DNA of 64,000 nucleotides, taken from assembly GCA_029689965.1 (NCBI GenBank), contig CP121450.1, positions 1,860,001 through 1,924,000 of the forward strand, written 5' to 3'. The position numbers were made by a program, and so were the translations under genes. Each line of letters starts with the position of its first letter. Position 1 is the stretch's first letter. The notes under the pieces were generated by a model. It ran no database searches, was not told the origin of the DNA, and worked only from the letters and a program-made list of their open reading frames with translations. Source of the stretch: Curtobacterium flaccumfaciens (GTDB lineage: Bacteria; Actinomycetota; Actinomycetes; Actinomycetales; Microbacteriaceae). Of this stretch, positions 9,303 through 19,317 are shown in pieces.

Positions 9303-9948
9303 TCAGGCGGCGAGCACGCGCTCGACGACGCGGCCGAGGGCCGCCGTCGCGGCGATCGCGTCGCCGGCGTACGCGCCGGACATGGCGCCGTCACGCGCGA
9401 GCATGAGCTCGTCCGCGCCGTCGCCCGGCAGCGCGTGCCCGGCGTCCTGCAGCAGCTCGGCCAGTCGTTCCGTGTACCAGTCGCGGTGCACGGCGACGAC
9501 CTCGCGCACGGGGTCGCGCGGGTCGTGGTACTCGGCGGCGGCGTTCAGGAAGGCGCAGCCGCGGAACTCGGCCTCGTCGACCTCGTCGGTGAGGGCGGCG
9601 ACCCAGGCGCGGACGGCCTCGGCGGGGGAGCCGGCGTCGGCGATGAGCTGCTCCATCCGCTGCTGCACGCGTTCGTGTTGGGTGCGGATGTAGGCGAGGA
9701 TCAGGTTGTCCTTGGACCCGTAGTGCTTGTAGAACGTCGCCTTCGTGACGCTCGCCTCGGAGATGAGGCGGTCGACGCCGACGCTGTGGATGCCCTCCTC
9801 GTAGAAGAGCCGTGTCGCCGTCTCGAGGATGCGGACCTTCGCGCCGCCGGAGCGGGGAGCCGGGGGACGCTCGACCCGTCCGGCGACGCGAGGTTCGTGC
9901 TCGGGCCAGGGAGACGCTGGACGGCCGGTTGGGGGAATCGACCGTCAC
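9303..9948 (-). CDS. TetR/AcrR family transcriptional regulator (N-terminal frame disturbed)
   Basis: The DNA-binding helix-turn-helix is clear: KVRILETATRLFYEEGIHSV then SVTKATFYKHYGSKDNLILA. A ligand-binding half follows, with FRGCAFLNAAAEYHDPRDPV, typical of TetR regulators that sense small electrophiles or drugs. The best start is a GTG at 9948 (TVDSPNRPSS) behind an AGGAG site, but reaching the HTH frame needs two lost bases between about 9860 and 9940, so the first 30 residues are uncertain. Corrected length is about 215 residues. A palindromic operator-like site lies upstream, between this gene and the M16 protease gene, which fits autoregulation. Confidence 0.82.
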
Positions 9949-10023
9949 AGCGTGGCTCCTTGGACTCATCGGCTCCGCGGCGGAGCGGGGACTCGTGTGC
10001 CGCGCAGGACTGATGTCCCGAGC

Positions 10024-10059
10024 CACCGGATCGGAATCTAGGGGGCTTCCGATCCGGTG
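10024..10059. terminator. Perfect 13-base-arm palindrome upstream of tetR
   Basis: CACCGGATCGGAA and its exact complement flank a 10-base loop. It could end transcription between the divergent tetR and protease genes, or serve as a protein-binding site. Confidence 0.5.
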
Positions 10060-10081
10060 CAACCACTGTACCACATGGAGG

Positions 10082-10104
10082 ACAGACAGACGAGTCTTTC
10101 TATC
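10082..10104. promoter_or_regulatory. TetR-type operator candidate
   Basis: The sequence AGACAGACGAGTCTTTCT reads nearly the same on both strands around an AGAC/GTCT core, the form of many TetR/AcrR operators. It lies between the divergent tetR and M16 protease genes, 80-130 bases from each start. Binding by the adjacent regulator is inferred. Confidence 0.5.
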
Positions 10105-10193
10105 CTCCTCGAATGTACCCCACTTCGAGTGACAGCGTGCGTGCCTGTGGAAACTGGGCGACCCGCTCCCGGGGATCAGTAGGCTCGTCTGCG

Positions 10194-11527
10194 ATGAACC
10201 ACCCAGTGCCGTTGCCGCTCGAGGCCCCGGACACGTCGTTCCTGACGTCCGGGGGTGCCTTCGTCCGTCGAACCGTCCTGCCTTCCGGCGTGCGGGTCCT
10301 GACCGAGGCCATGCCCGGAGCGAGCTCGACGAGCCTCGGCTTCTGGGTGGGCGTGGGGTCCCGCGACGAACGCGAGGGGCAGTACGGCTCGACGCACTTC
10401 CTCGAGCACCTCCTCTTCAAGGGCACCGCGAGGCGCTCGGCGCTCGACATCGCGATCTCCTTCGACTCCGTCGGTGGCGAGCACAACGCGGCGACCGCCA
10501 AGGAGTACACGTGCTACTACTCCCGCGTCCGCGACGCGGACGTCCCGATGGCGGTCGAGGTCATCGGCGACATGGTCACCGGCTCCGTGCTCGAATCCGC
10601 GGCGTTCGACGTCGAGCGCGGCGTCATCCTCGAGGAGCTCGCGATGGCGGCGGACGACCCGGCCGACGTCGCGGGCGAGGCCTTCTTCGCGGCGGCCTTC
10701 GACGGACACGCCCTCGGCCGACCGATCGGCGGCACACCCGAGAGCATCCGCGCGGTGCAGCGCGACGAGGTCCTGGCGCACTACCGGGAGCACTACGCCC
10801 GAACGGCATCGTCGTCACCGCGGCCGGGGCCGTCGACCACGACCGTTTCTGTGAACTGGTCAGCGCCGTCTTCGGGAGCGCTCCGAAGGCCTCGCCGCTC
10901 GCGCGACGCACACCGCAGCCGGTTGCGGACCCGGTGGTCCCGAGACTCTCGGTGGTGCACCGTCCGACGGAGCAGGTCTCGATGCTCCGCGGCTCGCAGG
11001 GCCTCGACCTCCGCGACGAGCGCCGTCCGGTGCTCAGCGTGCTGAACGCCGTCCTCGGCGGCGGCATGAGCTCCCGGCTCTTCCAAGAGGTGCGCGAGCG
11101 GCGCGGGCTCGCCTACGCCGTGAGCTCCTTCGCGCCCGCCTACCTCGACAACGGCGCGTTCGGTGTCTACGCCGGGTGCGCCCCGACAACGTCGCCGGGG
11201 TCGTCGAGATCGTCGACGCCGAGTTCCGCCGGATGGTCGACGACGGCATCACGACCGACGAGCTCCGCCGAGCGAAGGGACAGATCGAGGGGGCGCTCAC
11301 GCTCTCGCTCGAGGACTCCGACGCCCGGATGACCCGACTCGGCCGGTCCGAGCCTCGGCACGGGGGAGTTCACCGACCTCGCCACCGCCCTCGAGCGGGT
11401 GGACCGCGTCACGACCGACGACGTCCTCGACCTGGCGCGCGACCTCCTCACCCGCCCGACGATCACCTCGGTGGTCGGGGCGGTGCGGCAGGACGAGCTC
11501 GCGGCCGCGATCGGGATCGGCGGTTGA
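10194..11527 (+). CDS. M16 family zinc metallopeptidase (three apparent frameshifts)
   Basis: This pitrilysin/processing-peptidase-like protein carries the inverted zinc motif in HFLEHLLFKGTARRS (H-x-x-E-H) near residue 66 and the downstream conserved Glu region SVGGEHNAATAKEYTCYYSR. The second half has the substrate-binding RxxxGLAY element (RERRGLAYAVSSFAPAY). Single-base losses occur near 10797 (NGIVVTAAGA resumes) and near 11183 (APDNVAGVVE resumes). An extra base at an AGCT site near 11351-11355 (GAGCCTC for GAGCTC) restores the last frame. Corrected length is about 444 residues. In actinobacteria this gene commonly sits near pnp and dapB, as here. Confidence 0.88.
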
Positions 11528-11535
11528 GCACGGAC

Positions 11536-12137
11536 ATGTCCCACTACCTCTACCTCGTCCGGCACGGCGAGCACCAGGACGCGGAGCACGGGCTGCGGGA
11601 CGGCAAGCTGTCCGAGCGCGGCAAACGGCAGGCGATGCTCGTCGCGGACCGGCTCGGTGGCGTGCCCTTCGACGGCGTGTACCACTCGCCGCTCGAGGCC
11701 CCGAGCGAGACCGCCTCGTTCCTCGCACAGCGGTTGCCGGCGATCCAGCCGGAGCCGTCGACACTCCTCTTCGACTGCATCCCCTCCGGCCCGACCCCGG
11801 ACATGCCCCACGCGTACCAGGGCTGGTACGGCGGCATCACGGAAGAGGAGATCATCGCCGGGCAGGCCCAGATGGGTGACGCCGTGGCCGAGTGGTTCAC
11901 GCCGGCGCGCGAGGACCGGCACGACCTCCTCATCACGCACAACGCCGTCATCGGCTGGTTCGTGCGCGAGGCCTTCCAGGCGCCCGAGTGGCGGTGGATG
12001 GGCACGAACGTCGCCCACACCGCGCTGACGATCATCCGCGTCCGCTCGGCCAAGCCGGCCGAGGTCGTGGCGCTCAACGACCTGGCGCACCTGCCAGTCG
12101 AGCTCCGCACGGGCTCCCCGTCGACCAGCCCGTCTAG
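11536..12137 (+). CDS. Histidine phosphatase family protein
   Basis: This is a phosphoglycerate-mutase-like phosphatase with the catalytic YLVRHGEHQD motif (RHGE) at residue 8 and the second His in DLLITHNAVIGWFVRE near residue 135. The ATG at 11536 is used; an in-frame TTG at 11524 overlaps the upstream stop and is an alternative. As written the frame continues to 12210 with a Ser/Pro/Arg-rich tail that overlaps the next gene. One lost base near 12117 would end it cleanly as PVDQPV at 12137, giving 200 residues. The substrate is unknown. Confidence 0.85.
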
Positions 12138-12151
12138 CAGCGCGGGTACCC

Positions 12152-12637
12152 TCAGCCCGTCGAGCGGACCGGCTTGCGGTACCAGGCCGTCGCGTTCGGA
12201 TTCTCGTTGAACGGCTCGACGCGCTCGTAGCCCCGGCTGCGGTACATCGCGCCCGCAGCGACGAGCGAGTCGTTCGTGTCGAGCACGATGGCCGTCGCGC
12301 CGAGTTCGGCACCAGCGGCCTCGAGCGCGTCCATCAGCGTCGTCGCGACACCCTTGCCACGGCCGGCCGGTGTGACGAAGACGTGCTTGACCTCGAACCG
12401 GACGTCGGCGCCGTCGTCGGCAATGCGCCGGACGCCGCCGCACCCGACCGCTCGCCCGTCGTCGTAGGCCACTGCGAACACCCCGCGCGGCGGTGTGAAC
12501 TCGTCCGCCGGGGTGCGCTTCCGGGAGTACGACCCCTGCGCGCTCGGGAACGTGGCCTCGCGCTCGTCGAGGTAGGCGTCGAGCAGCGCGTCGACCTCGG
12601 GGATGTCTGCCGACACGGTCCTGACCTCGAGCGTCAT
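12152..12637 (-). CDS. GNAT family N-acetyltransferase
   Basis: This 161-residue acetyltransferase shows the acetyl-CoA pyrophosphate-binding motif in VKHVFVTPAGRGKGVATTLM (GRGKG, residues about 92-96) and the later NDSLVAAGAMYRSRGYERVE element. The substrate cannot be told. It is convergent with the phosphatase gene and divergent from dapB. The frame is intact. Confidence 0.88.
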   Translation of the reverse strand: MTLEVRTVSADIPEVDALLDAYLDEREATFPSAQGSYSRKRTPADEFTPPRGVFAVAYDDGRAVGCGGVRRIADDGADVRFEVKHVFVTPAGRGKGVATTLMDALEAAGAELGATAIVLDTNDSLVAAGAMYRSRGYERVEPFNENPNATAWYRKPVRSTG

Positions 12638-12660
12638 GCGTCGATCCTAGGATGGTGACC

Positions 12661-13406
12661 ATGGTCACTCCCGTCGCCGTCGTCGGCGCCACCGGTCGTC
12701 TCGGGGGCTCGTGGCCTCCGTGGTCGAGGAACTCCCGGAGTTCGAGCTCGTCGCGAGCCTGTCGTCGAAGGACGGTGCGCACGAGGCCGGTCCCTCGGTG
12801 TTCGGGGGAGCAGCACTCGTCGTGGACGTGACCGTCCCGGCGCTGAGCCCCGCGATCGTGGACAACGCCCTCGCCAGCGGCGCGAACGTCCTGGTCGGGA
12901 CGTCAGGCTGGTCGCAGGACCGTCTGGCGAAACTCCGCGCGGGGCTCGAGGCACGCCCGGAGCAGGGCGTGTTCGTGGTGCCGAACTTCTCGATCGGCTC
13001 GGTGCTCGGCACCCACCTGGCGACGATCGCTGCGCCGTGGTTCCCCTCGATCGAGATCGTCGAGACGCACCACGCCGGCAAGGTCGACTCCCCGTCGGGC
13101 ACCGCCGTGCGGACCGCGGAGCTCATCGCCGAGGCCCGACGCGAGGTCGGGCCGGTCGACGCCCCGCACGTCGACCAGCGCGCCCGCGGGCAGCAGGTCG
13201 CGAGCATCCCGATCCACTCGCTGCGGCTCCCCGGCGTGAAGGCCGTGCAGGACGTCCTGCTCAGCGCCCGCGGCGAGACCCTGACGATCCGGCACGACAC
13301 GAACGACGACGTCGCCTACGTGGCCGGCATCCGCGCGGCGCTGTCCGCCGTCGGGTCGATGCGCGGCCTGACGGTCGGCCTCGGCAGCGTCCTCGGCATC
13401 GGCTGA
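12661..13406 (+). CDS. dapB: 4-hydroxy-tetrahydrodipicolinate reductase (one frameshift)
   Basis: DapB reduces the DapA product with NAD(P)H in the diaminopimelate/lysine pathway. Features are the dinucleotide-binding start VVGATGRLG, then NVLVGTSGWSQ and VFVVPNFSIGSVL, the catalytic region IEIVETHHAGKVDSPSGTA (E-x-H-H-x-x-K-x-D-x-P-S-G-T-A), and HSLRLPGVKAVQDVL. One G is missing from a six-G run near 12703-12707; corrected length is 248 residues. ATG codons at 12652 and 12661 and a GTG at 12655 are all in frame; 12661 fits the family best. dapA lies 3 kb downstream on the same strand, and dapF is near 29 kb. Confidence 0.95.
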
Positions 13407-13412
13407 CCCGCC

Positions 13413-13870
13413 GTGCGCCTGACCCGCTCGCTCCGCTCGCCGTTCTGGGGCGCCGCCCTGATGGCTGTGCTGCTGGCGCTCTACATCGTGCTCGTCGGGC
13501 AGCGGGCGGTGGCGTTCATCGCGACCGGGATCCCGATCGGGATCGGCATCGGGGTCGCGCTCTTCGTCGTCGCCGCGATCGGCGCGCTGCTGCTCGTGCT
13601 GGAGTTCCGCTTCGGCGTCCGCATCACCCGGCTCGGCGCGCGGCTCGAACACGAGGGCGGCGCGCCCGCCGACGTCGTCCCCGTGCGTCCGTCCGGGCGG
13701 CCGACGCGCGAGGCCGCCGACGAGCTGTTCCCCGGTACAAGGCCGCGGTCGAGGCCGACCCTGCGGACTGGCGCGGCTGGTACCGCCTCGGCGTCGTCTA
13801 CGACGCCGCCGGCGACCGCAAGCGGGCGCGTGCCGCGATGCGCGAAGCGCTCACCAGGGCGCGCACCTGA
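13413..13870 (+). CDS. Membrane-anchored TPR-like protein (one frameshift)
   Basis: Two hydrophobic helices (about residues 12-30 and 36-62) are followed by a charged cytoplasmic part that ends in a single tetratricopeptide-like unit, ADWRGWYRLGVVYDAAGDRK then ARAAMREALTRA. One C is missing in TTCCCCGGTAC near 13733; corrected length is 152 residues. It starts with GTG six bases after the dapB stop, so the two are probably cotranscribed. It is a conserved-looking gene of unknown function; a role in assembling a membrane complex is only a guess. Confidence 0.75.
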
Positions 13871-13914
13871 CGGACTGGAGGCCCGTGGCGGACCCGGCAC
13901 GCGCCTCCAGTCCG
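13871..13914 (+). terminator. GGAGGC-type hairpin after the dapB operon
   Basis: Twelve-base arms, CGGACTGGAGGC and GCCTCCAGTCCG, begin directly after the stop codon, consistent with transcription termination. Confidence 0.65.
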
Positions 13915-13927
13915 CGACGGCTGCTGC

Positions 13928-13995
13928 ACTGTGCGAGGTTCCGCGCTGGGTGGGACCCCTCGCGGCTCGCACCCGGTGCGGAACCTCGCACACTG
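13928..13995. repeat. TGTGCGAGGTTCCG-type inverted repeat
   Basis: GTGCGAGGTTCCG pairs with CGGAACCTCGCAC across a 35-base loop, flanked by CACTG/CACTG. A very similar element lies at 32465-32533, so it belongs to a dispersed family. Confidence 0.7.
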
Positions 13996-14018
13996 CGATC
14001 CGCGGCGCGGCGCCGCGC

Positions 14019-14930
14019 TCAGAACGCGGCGTCGACCGCGTCCTCGGCGCGCGTGTACCGGAACAGGTAGCCGGAGCCGAGGAGCTTCGTCGGTACCATC
14101 TGCTGGCTGGACAGGAGCATCTCGTCCGCGGCCTGCTGCAGGAGCAGACGGAGCGCGAACTCCGGGATCCGGAACAGGTACGGCCTGCGCAGGTCCTCGG
14201 CGACGCGCTTCGTGAGGCGATCGGCCACGGCGGCCTCGGGCCCGGCGAGGTTCACCGGACCGCGGACGCCGGCCGCGTCCGGGCTCGTCGCCAGGTGCAC
14301 GATCGCGCCGACCTCGTCGTCGAGCGCGATCCAGGGCCAGTGCTGCCCGCCGGTGCCGAGGCGTCCGCCGAACCCGGCCTTCGTCAGCGGCACGAGGGGA
14401 GCGAGCGCGCCGCCGCCCTTCCCGACGACGATGCCGGTGCGCAGCGTGACGACCCGGACGCCCTCGGGCGCGGCGTTCGCAGCGCCCTCCCACGCAGTGC
14501 AGACCTCGGCGAGGAACCCGGTGCCGGCGGCGGCGTCGTCCTGCAGCACGTCGGCGGGTCGGTCGCCGTACACGCCCGACGCCGACCCGGAGAGGAACGA
14601 CGCCGGTGGCGACGCGACGTGCCGCATCGCCTCGACCAGGGTCTCGGTGGCGGACACCCGGGACCGGAGGATCTCCTGCTTGTAGGTCTCGGTCCACGGC
14701 AGTCTGCCGATGTTCGCGCCCGCGAGGTTGATCACCACGTCGGCACCGTCCACGATCGCCGGGTCGAGCGGCCGGCTGCCGGGTGACCACCGGAACTCGG
14801 TCGCCGTCCGCGGCTCGCGCCGGACGAGCGTGGTGACGTGGTGCCCGGCTCCGCGCAGGGCGCGGACGAGGGGCGTGCCGATGAAGCCGGACGCGCCGGC
14901 CACCAGGATCGAGAGCGGCTGTTCCGCCAT
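14019..14930 (-). CDS. TIGR01777 family NAD(P)-binding epimerase-like protein
   Basis: This 303-residue extended short-chain dehydrogenase has the Rossmann motif LVAGASGFIGTPLVRAL at the N-terminus, INLAGANIGRLPWT, and LSGSASGVYGDRP (S and Y-x-x-x-K-like region). A C-terminal DUF1731-like tail has RIPEFALRLLL and LLSSQQMVPTKLLGSGYLFR. These are the hallmarks of the TIGR01777 family, which is widespread but without a defined substrate. The frame is intact. It is transcribed away from thyA, with about 100 bases between them. Confidence 0.88.
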   Translation of the reverse strand: MAEQPLSILVAGASGFIGTPLVRALRGAGHHVTTLVRREPRTATEFRWSPGSRPLDPAIVDGADVVINLAGANIGRLPWTETYKQEILRSRVSATETLVEAMRHVASPPASFLSGSASGVYGDRPADVLQDDAAAGTGFLAEVCTAWEGAANAAPEGVRVVTLRTGIVVGKGGGALAPLVPLTKAGFGGRLGTGGQHWPWIALDDEVGAIVHLATSPDAAGVRGPVNLAGPEAAVADRLTKRVAEDLRRPYLFRIPEFALRLLLQQAADEMLLSSQQMVPTKLLGSGYLFRYTRAEDAVDAAF

Positions 14931-15030
14931 GTGGGCCTCCTTCCCGCAACGCTACTCAGGCAGCCGGGAGGCCCGGGGTACGTGGCCGCGGCGGCTTCGG
15001 ATCGTCCGTGGTCGCGTCTAGGCTGCTGCC

Positions 15031-15862
15031 GTGACCGACAGCGAGACCGTGCAGCCCGACGCCTCCGTGCCGACCCCGTACGAAGACCTGCTCCGCCGGG
15101 TCCTCGACGAAGGCTCTCCGAAGGGTGACCGCACGGGCACCGGGACGCGCAGCCTGTTCGGCGCGCAGCTCCGCTACGACCTGTCGAAGGGCTTCCCGCT
15201 CGTCACCACGAAGCGCGTGCACTTCAAGTCGGTGGCGTACGAGCTGCTCTGGTTCCTCCGCGGTGACGGCAACGCCCGCTGGCTGCAGGAGCACGGCGTC
15301 CGGATCTGGAACGAGTGGGCGGACGAGGCCGGCGACCTCGGGCCGGTGTACGGCGTGCAGTGGCGCTCGTGGCCGACGCCGTCGGGGGAGCACGTCGACC
15401 AGATCGCCCAGGTCATCGAGCAGATCAAGACCAACCCGGACTCCCGCCGCTTGATCGTCTCGGCGTGGAACGTCGCGGACATCCCGGAGATGGCGCTCGC
15501 CCCGTGCCACGCGTTCTTCCAGTTCTACGTGGTGGACGGCAAGCTCTCGTGTCAAGCTGTACCAGCGCAGCGCGGACATGTTCCTCGGCGTCCCGTTCAA
15601 CATCGCCTCGTACGCGCTGCTCACGCACATGATCGCGGCGCAGACCGGGCTCGGGGTCGGCGACTTCGTGTGGACCGGCGGGGACTGCCACGTCTACGAC
15701 AACCACGTCGAGCAGGTCAGGGAGCAGCTGTCCCGCACGGCCTACCCGCTCCCGACGCTCGAGCTCGCACCGCGTGCCTCCATCGACGACTACGAGTACG
15801 AGGACCTCACGGTCGTCGGGTACCAGCACCACCCGGCGATCAAGGCTGCGGTCGCCGTCTGA
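15031..15862 (+). CDS. thyA: Thymidylate synthase (one apparent insertion)
   Basis: ThyA methylates dUMP with methylene-tetrahydrofolate. The protein has [20 protein letters not shown], the active-site cysteine in [14 protein letters not shown], and the C-terminal [14 protein letters not shown]. The frame breaks at 15551-15558, where an extra A turns CAGCTG into CAAGCTG; removing it gives [20 protein letters not shown] and 276 residues. This is one of several insertions at AGCT sites in the window. Its stop overlaps the DHFR start, the usual thyA-folA coupling. Confidence 0.95.
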
Positions 15863-16374
15863 TGCCGTCGTCATGGGTCGAGCCCGTCCGCGGCCTCGGC
15901 ATGGTCTGGGCGCGATCGACGGACGGCGTGATCGGTGCCGACGGCGGGATGCCGTGGCACGTCCCGGAGGACCTCGCGCACTTCCGGCACGTGACCGGCG
16001 ATGCGACCGTCGTGATGGGGCGCCGGACCTGGGAGTCGCTCCCGGAGCGCTTCCGTCCGCTGCCCGGGCGTCGGAACGTGGTGCTCACGCGGGACGTGTC
16101 GTGGTCGGCCGAGGGGGCCGAGGCGGTGCACGACCTCGCCACCGCACTCGACACCGACGAGCCGGTGTGGATCATCGGCGGCGGACAGGTGTACGCCGCG
16201 GCGCTGCCCTTCGCCGATCGCGTGTCCGAGACGGTCATCGACGTCGGGGTCCCCGGCGACACCGTCGCGCCGACGCTCGACGACGCCTGGACCCTCGTCG
16301 ACGAGGGGGAGTGGCAGGCGTCCCGGAACGGCGGCGTCCGCTTCCGCTTCCTGGAGTGGCGCCGGCGTTCCTGA
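15862..16374 (+). CDS. folA: Dihydrofolate reductase
   Basis: DHFR regenerates the tetrahydrofolate that ThyA oxidises. The 170-residue protein shows [40 protein letters not shown] and the [16 protein letters not shown] motif. ATG overlaps the thyA stop (TGATG). The frame is intact. A hairpin follows directly. Confidence 0.95.
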   Translation: MPSSWVEPVRGLGMVWARSTDGVIGADGGMPWHVPEDLAHFRHVTGDATVVMGRRTWESLPERFRPLPGRRNVVLTRDVSWSAEGAEAVHDLATALDTDEPVWIIGGGQVYAAALPFADRVSETVIDVGVPGDTVAPTLDDAWTLVDEGEWQASRNGGVRFRFLEWRRRS

Positions 16375-16382
16375 CCGTCCGA

Positions 16383-16440
16383 AACCAGGTTCTGGACACA
16401 GCACCGCGATTTTCCACGGTGTGGTGTCCGGAACCTGGTT
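16383..16440. repeat. Long imperfect hairpin between folA and dapA
   Basis: AACCAGGTTC-TGGACAC on the left faces GTGTCC-GGAACCTGGTT on the right with further pairing inside (GCACCG/CGGTGT). It probably terminates thyA-folA transcription and resembles the other extragenic palindromes in size. Confidence 0.65.
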
Positions 16441-16489
16441 CCCGAGGTCGGCGACGGCCATCGCGCGCAACCCCGGTACGCTGGTGCGC

Positions 16490-17465
16490 GTGTCCCCGCG
16501 TGAGAATCCCTTCGGCCAGGTCCTCGTCGCCCTCGTGACCCCGTTCACGGCTGACGGTGAGGTCGACTGGCCCGGTGTCGAGCAGCACATCGACGACTGC
16601 ATCACGGCCGGCGCCGACGGGATCGTCGTGACCGGCACGACCGGCGAGACGTCGACCCTCACCGACCCGGAGAAGCTCCGACTGGTCGAGGTGGGCAAGT
16701 CCGTCGCGGCCGGACGCGCGAAGATCATCACCGGCGGCGGCTCGAACGAGACCGCGCACGCGATCCACCTGTACAAGCAGAGCGAGAAGGCCGGCGCCGA
16801 CGGTGTGATGATCGTCACGCCGTACTACAACAAGCCGACCCAGGCGGGCGTGCTCACCCACTTCCGGATGATCGCGGACGCCACCGACCTGCCGGTCATC
16901 CTGTACGACATCCCGGCCGCACCGGAATCCCGATCACGTACGAGACCATCGTGCGGGCGTCGCACCACCCGAACATCCTCGCGGTGAAGGACGCCAAGGG
17001 CGACTTCGCCGAGGTGTCCCGGGTGCTCAACAACACCGACCTCATGTACTTCTCCGGCGACGACACGAACGTGCTGCCGCACCTGTCGATCGGGGCCACC
17101 GGGCTCATCGGCGTGACGGCGAACATCACGTCGACGCCGTACCGCACGATCGTCGACGCCGTGAACCGCGGCGACCTGGCGACCGCCACGGCCGAGCACA
17201 AGCGCGTCGAGCCGCTCGTCCGCGCCGTCATGACGCACGTCCCTGGCACCGTCGCGGCGAAGTACGTCCTGCACGGGCTCGGCCGCATCGGCAGCCCGCG
17301 TGTCCGGCTGCCGCTCGTCGGCCCCGAGGACTCCGAGGCCTACGCCATCGAGACCTCGCTCGAGGCCGTCCGGGACATCCCGGGCGCCGACTTCTCCAAC
17401 TTCCGCCCGACCGCAACGCAGCGGCCGGCGGCGCTCTGCCGAAGGTGCCAGGCACCACCCGCTAG
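16490..17465 (+). CDS. dapA: 4-hydroxy-tetrahydrodipicolinate synthase (two frameshifts)
   Basis: DapA condenses pyruvate and aspartate semialdehyde, the first committed step to lysine and diaminopimelate. It shows VTGTTGETSTLTDPEK, VTPYYNKPTQAGVLTHF and the Schiff-base lysine in ILAVKDAKGDFAEVSR. One G is lost in ATCCCGGCC near 16915-16922 (DIPGRTGIPITYE expected) and one C near 17408, after which the protein ends LPKVPGTTR at 17465. Corrected length is 325 residues from the GTG start. It is followed closely by the RNase J gene, a common actinobacterial pairing. Confidence 0.94.
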
Positions 17466-17515
17466 TCGAACACCGCGGCGCGCAGGACGCGCGTCGCCCG
17501 AATCCGTAGGACCGA

Positions 17516-19191
17516 ATGCCCACACAGATCTCCGAACCGCAGCCGCTCGAACCCGGCACCCTCCGCGTGATCCCCGTCGGGGACTCGGCGAGATCGGTCG
17601 CAACATGACCGTCTACGAGTACGAGGGCAAGCTCCTCATCGTGGACGCCGGCGTGCTCTTCCCCGAGGAGCACCAGCCCGGGGTCGACCTGATCCTGCCG
17701 GACTTCGCGCCGATCCGGGACCGCCTCGACGACGTCCTCGGAGTCGTCCTCACGCACGGTCACGAGGACCACATCGGCGCCGTCCCCTACCTCCTCAAGC
17801 TCCGCGACGACATCCCGCTGATCGGCTCCACGCTGACGCTGGCCCTCGTCGAGGCGAAGCTCAAGGAACACCGGATCAAGCCGTACACGCTCGTCGTGGC
17901 CGAGGACCAGACCGAGCAGCTCGGCCCGTTCCACCTCGAGTTCGTGGCCGTCAACCACTCCATCCCGGACGCGCTCGCCGTCTCGATCACGACCCCCGCT
18001 GGTCGTGTGCTGCACACCGGTGACTTCAAGATGGACCAGCTCCCGCTGGACGACCGCATCACCGACCTCCGTGCCTTCGCGCGCCTCGGGGAACAGGGCG
18101 TCGACCTGTTCCTGCCGGACTCGACGAACGCCGACGTGCCGGGCTTCACCGCGCCCGAGCGCGACATCGGCCCGGTGCTCGAGAACATCATCACGCGCGC
18201 CCGCAAGAAGGTCGTCGTGGCGAGCTTCTCGTCGCACGTGCACCGTGTGCAGCAGGTCCTCGACGCCGCTGCCGCCGCGAACCGCAAGGTCGCGTTCATG
18301 GGCCGCTCGATGATCCGGAACATGAACATCGCCGCCGAGCTCGGCTACCTGCGGGTGCCGGACGACGTCCTCATCGACACGAAGAAGGCGAAGAACGTCC
18401 CGGACGACCAGATCGTCTACATGTCGACGGGGTCGCAGGGCGAGCCGATGGCCGTCCTGGCGCGCATGGCCAACCTCGAGCACCAGATCGAGATCGGCGA
18501 GGGCGACACCGTCATCCTCGCCTCCTCGCTGATCCCCGGGAACGAGAACGCCGTCTACCGCGTGATCGACGGGCTGACGAAGCTCGGCGCGAAGGTCGTG
18601 CACAAGGGCAACGCGAAGGTGCACGTCTCCGGGCACGCGTCCGCCGGCGAGCTCCTCTACTGCTACAACATCCTGCGGCCGCGGAACGTCCTGCCGGTGC
18701 ACGGCGAGCACCGCCACCTGTACGCGAGCGCCGACCTGGCGATCCAGACCGGGGTGCCGCCGCGCAACGTGATCCTCGGGCAGGACGGCATCGTCGTCGA
18801 CCTGAAGGACGGCGTCGCCACGGTGGCCGGGCAGCTCGACATCGGCTACGTGTACGTCGACGGCTCGACCGTGGGTGAGATCACCGACGCCGACCTCAAG
18901 GACCGTCGTGTCCTCGCGGAAGAGGGCTTCATCTCGATCTTCTGCGCGGTGGACTTCACCACCGGGCAGTGCGTGGTCGGCCCGGAGATCCAGTCGCGCG
19001 GCTTCGCGGAGGACGAGTCCGTCTTCGACGACGTCCGTCCGCAGATCGCGAAGGCCCTCGCCGAGGCCGCCGCGAACGGCACCCGTGACTCGCACGCGTT
19101 CAGCCAGGTGGTCCGCCGCACGGTCGGCCGCTGGGTGAACACGAAGCACCGTCGCCGGCCGATGATCGTCCCGGTGGTCATCGAGGCGTAG
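17516..19191 (+). CDS. rnj: Ribonuclease J (one frameshift)
   Basis: RNase J is a metallo-beta-lactamase/beta-CASP ribonuclease with endo- and 5'-exonuclease activity in RNA turnover. The metal motif THGHEDHIGAVPYL (H-x-H-x-D-H) is near residue 80, with PDSTNADVPGFT and the beta-CASP SGHASAGELL downstream. One G is missing near 17578-17582, inside the conserved VIPVGGLGEIGRNMTV. Corrected length is 558 residues. The start MPTQISEP follows dapA by 50 bases. A strong hairpin terminator follows. Confidence 0.94.
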
Positions 19192-19212
19192 CGCGCCGCG
19201 CCCAGCCGGTGA

Positions 19213-19255
19213 GGAGGCCCGGTGCACGTCCGTCAGGAACGTGCACCGGGCCTCC
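19213..19255 (+). terminator. Terminator of rnj (GGAGGC-type hairpin)
   Basis: Perfect 17-base arms (GGAGGCCCGGTGCACGT and its complement) are separated by a 10-base loop, 21 bases past the rnj stop. Confidence 0.75.
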
Positions 19256-19317
19256 AGTCCTGTTCCGGTCGGCGGGCCTGCCTTGGTTTGTCCTGAGTGG
19301 GGATTAGGGTTCTGCCC

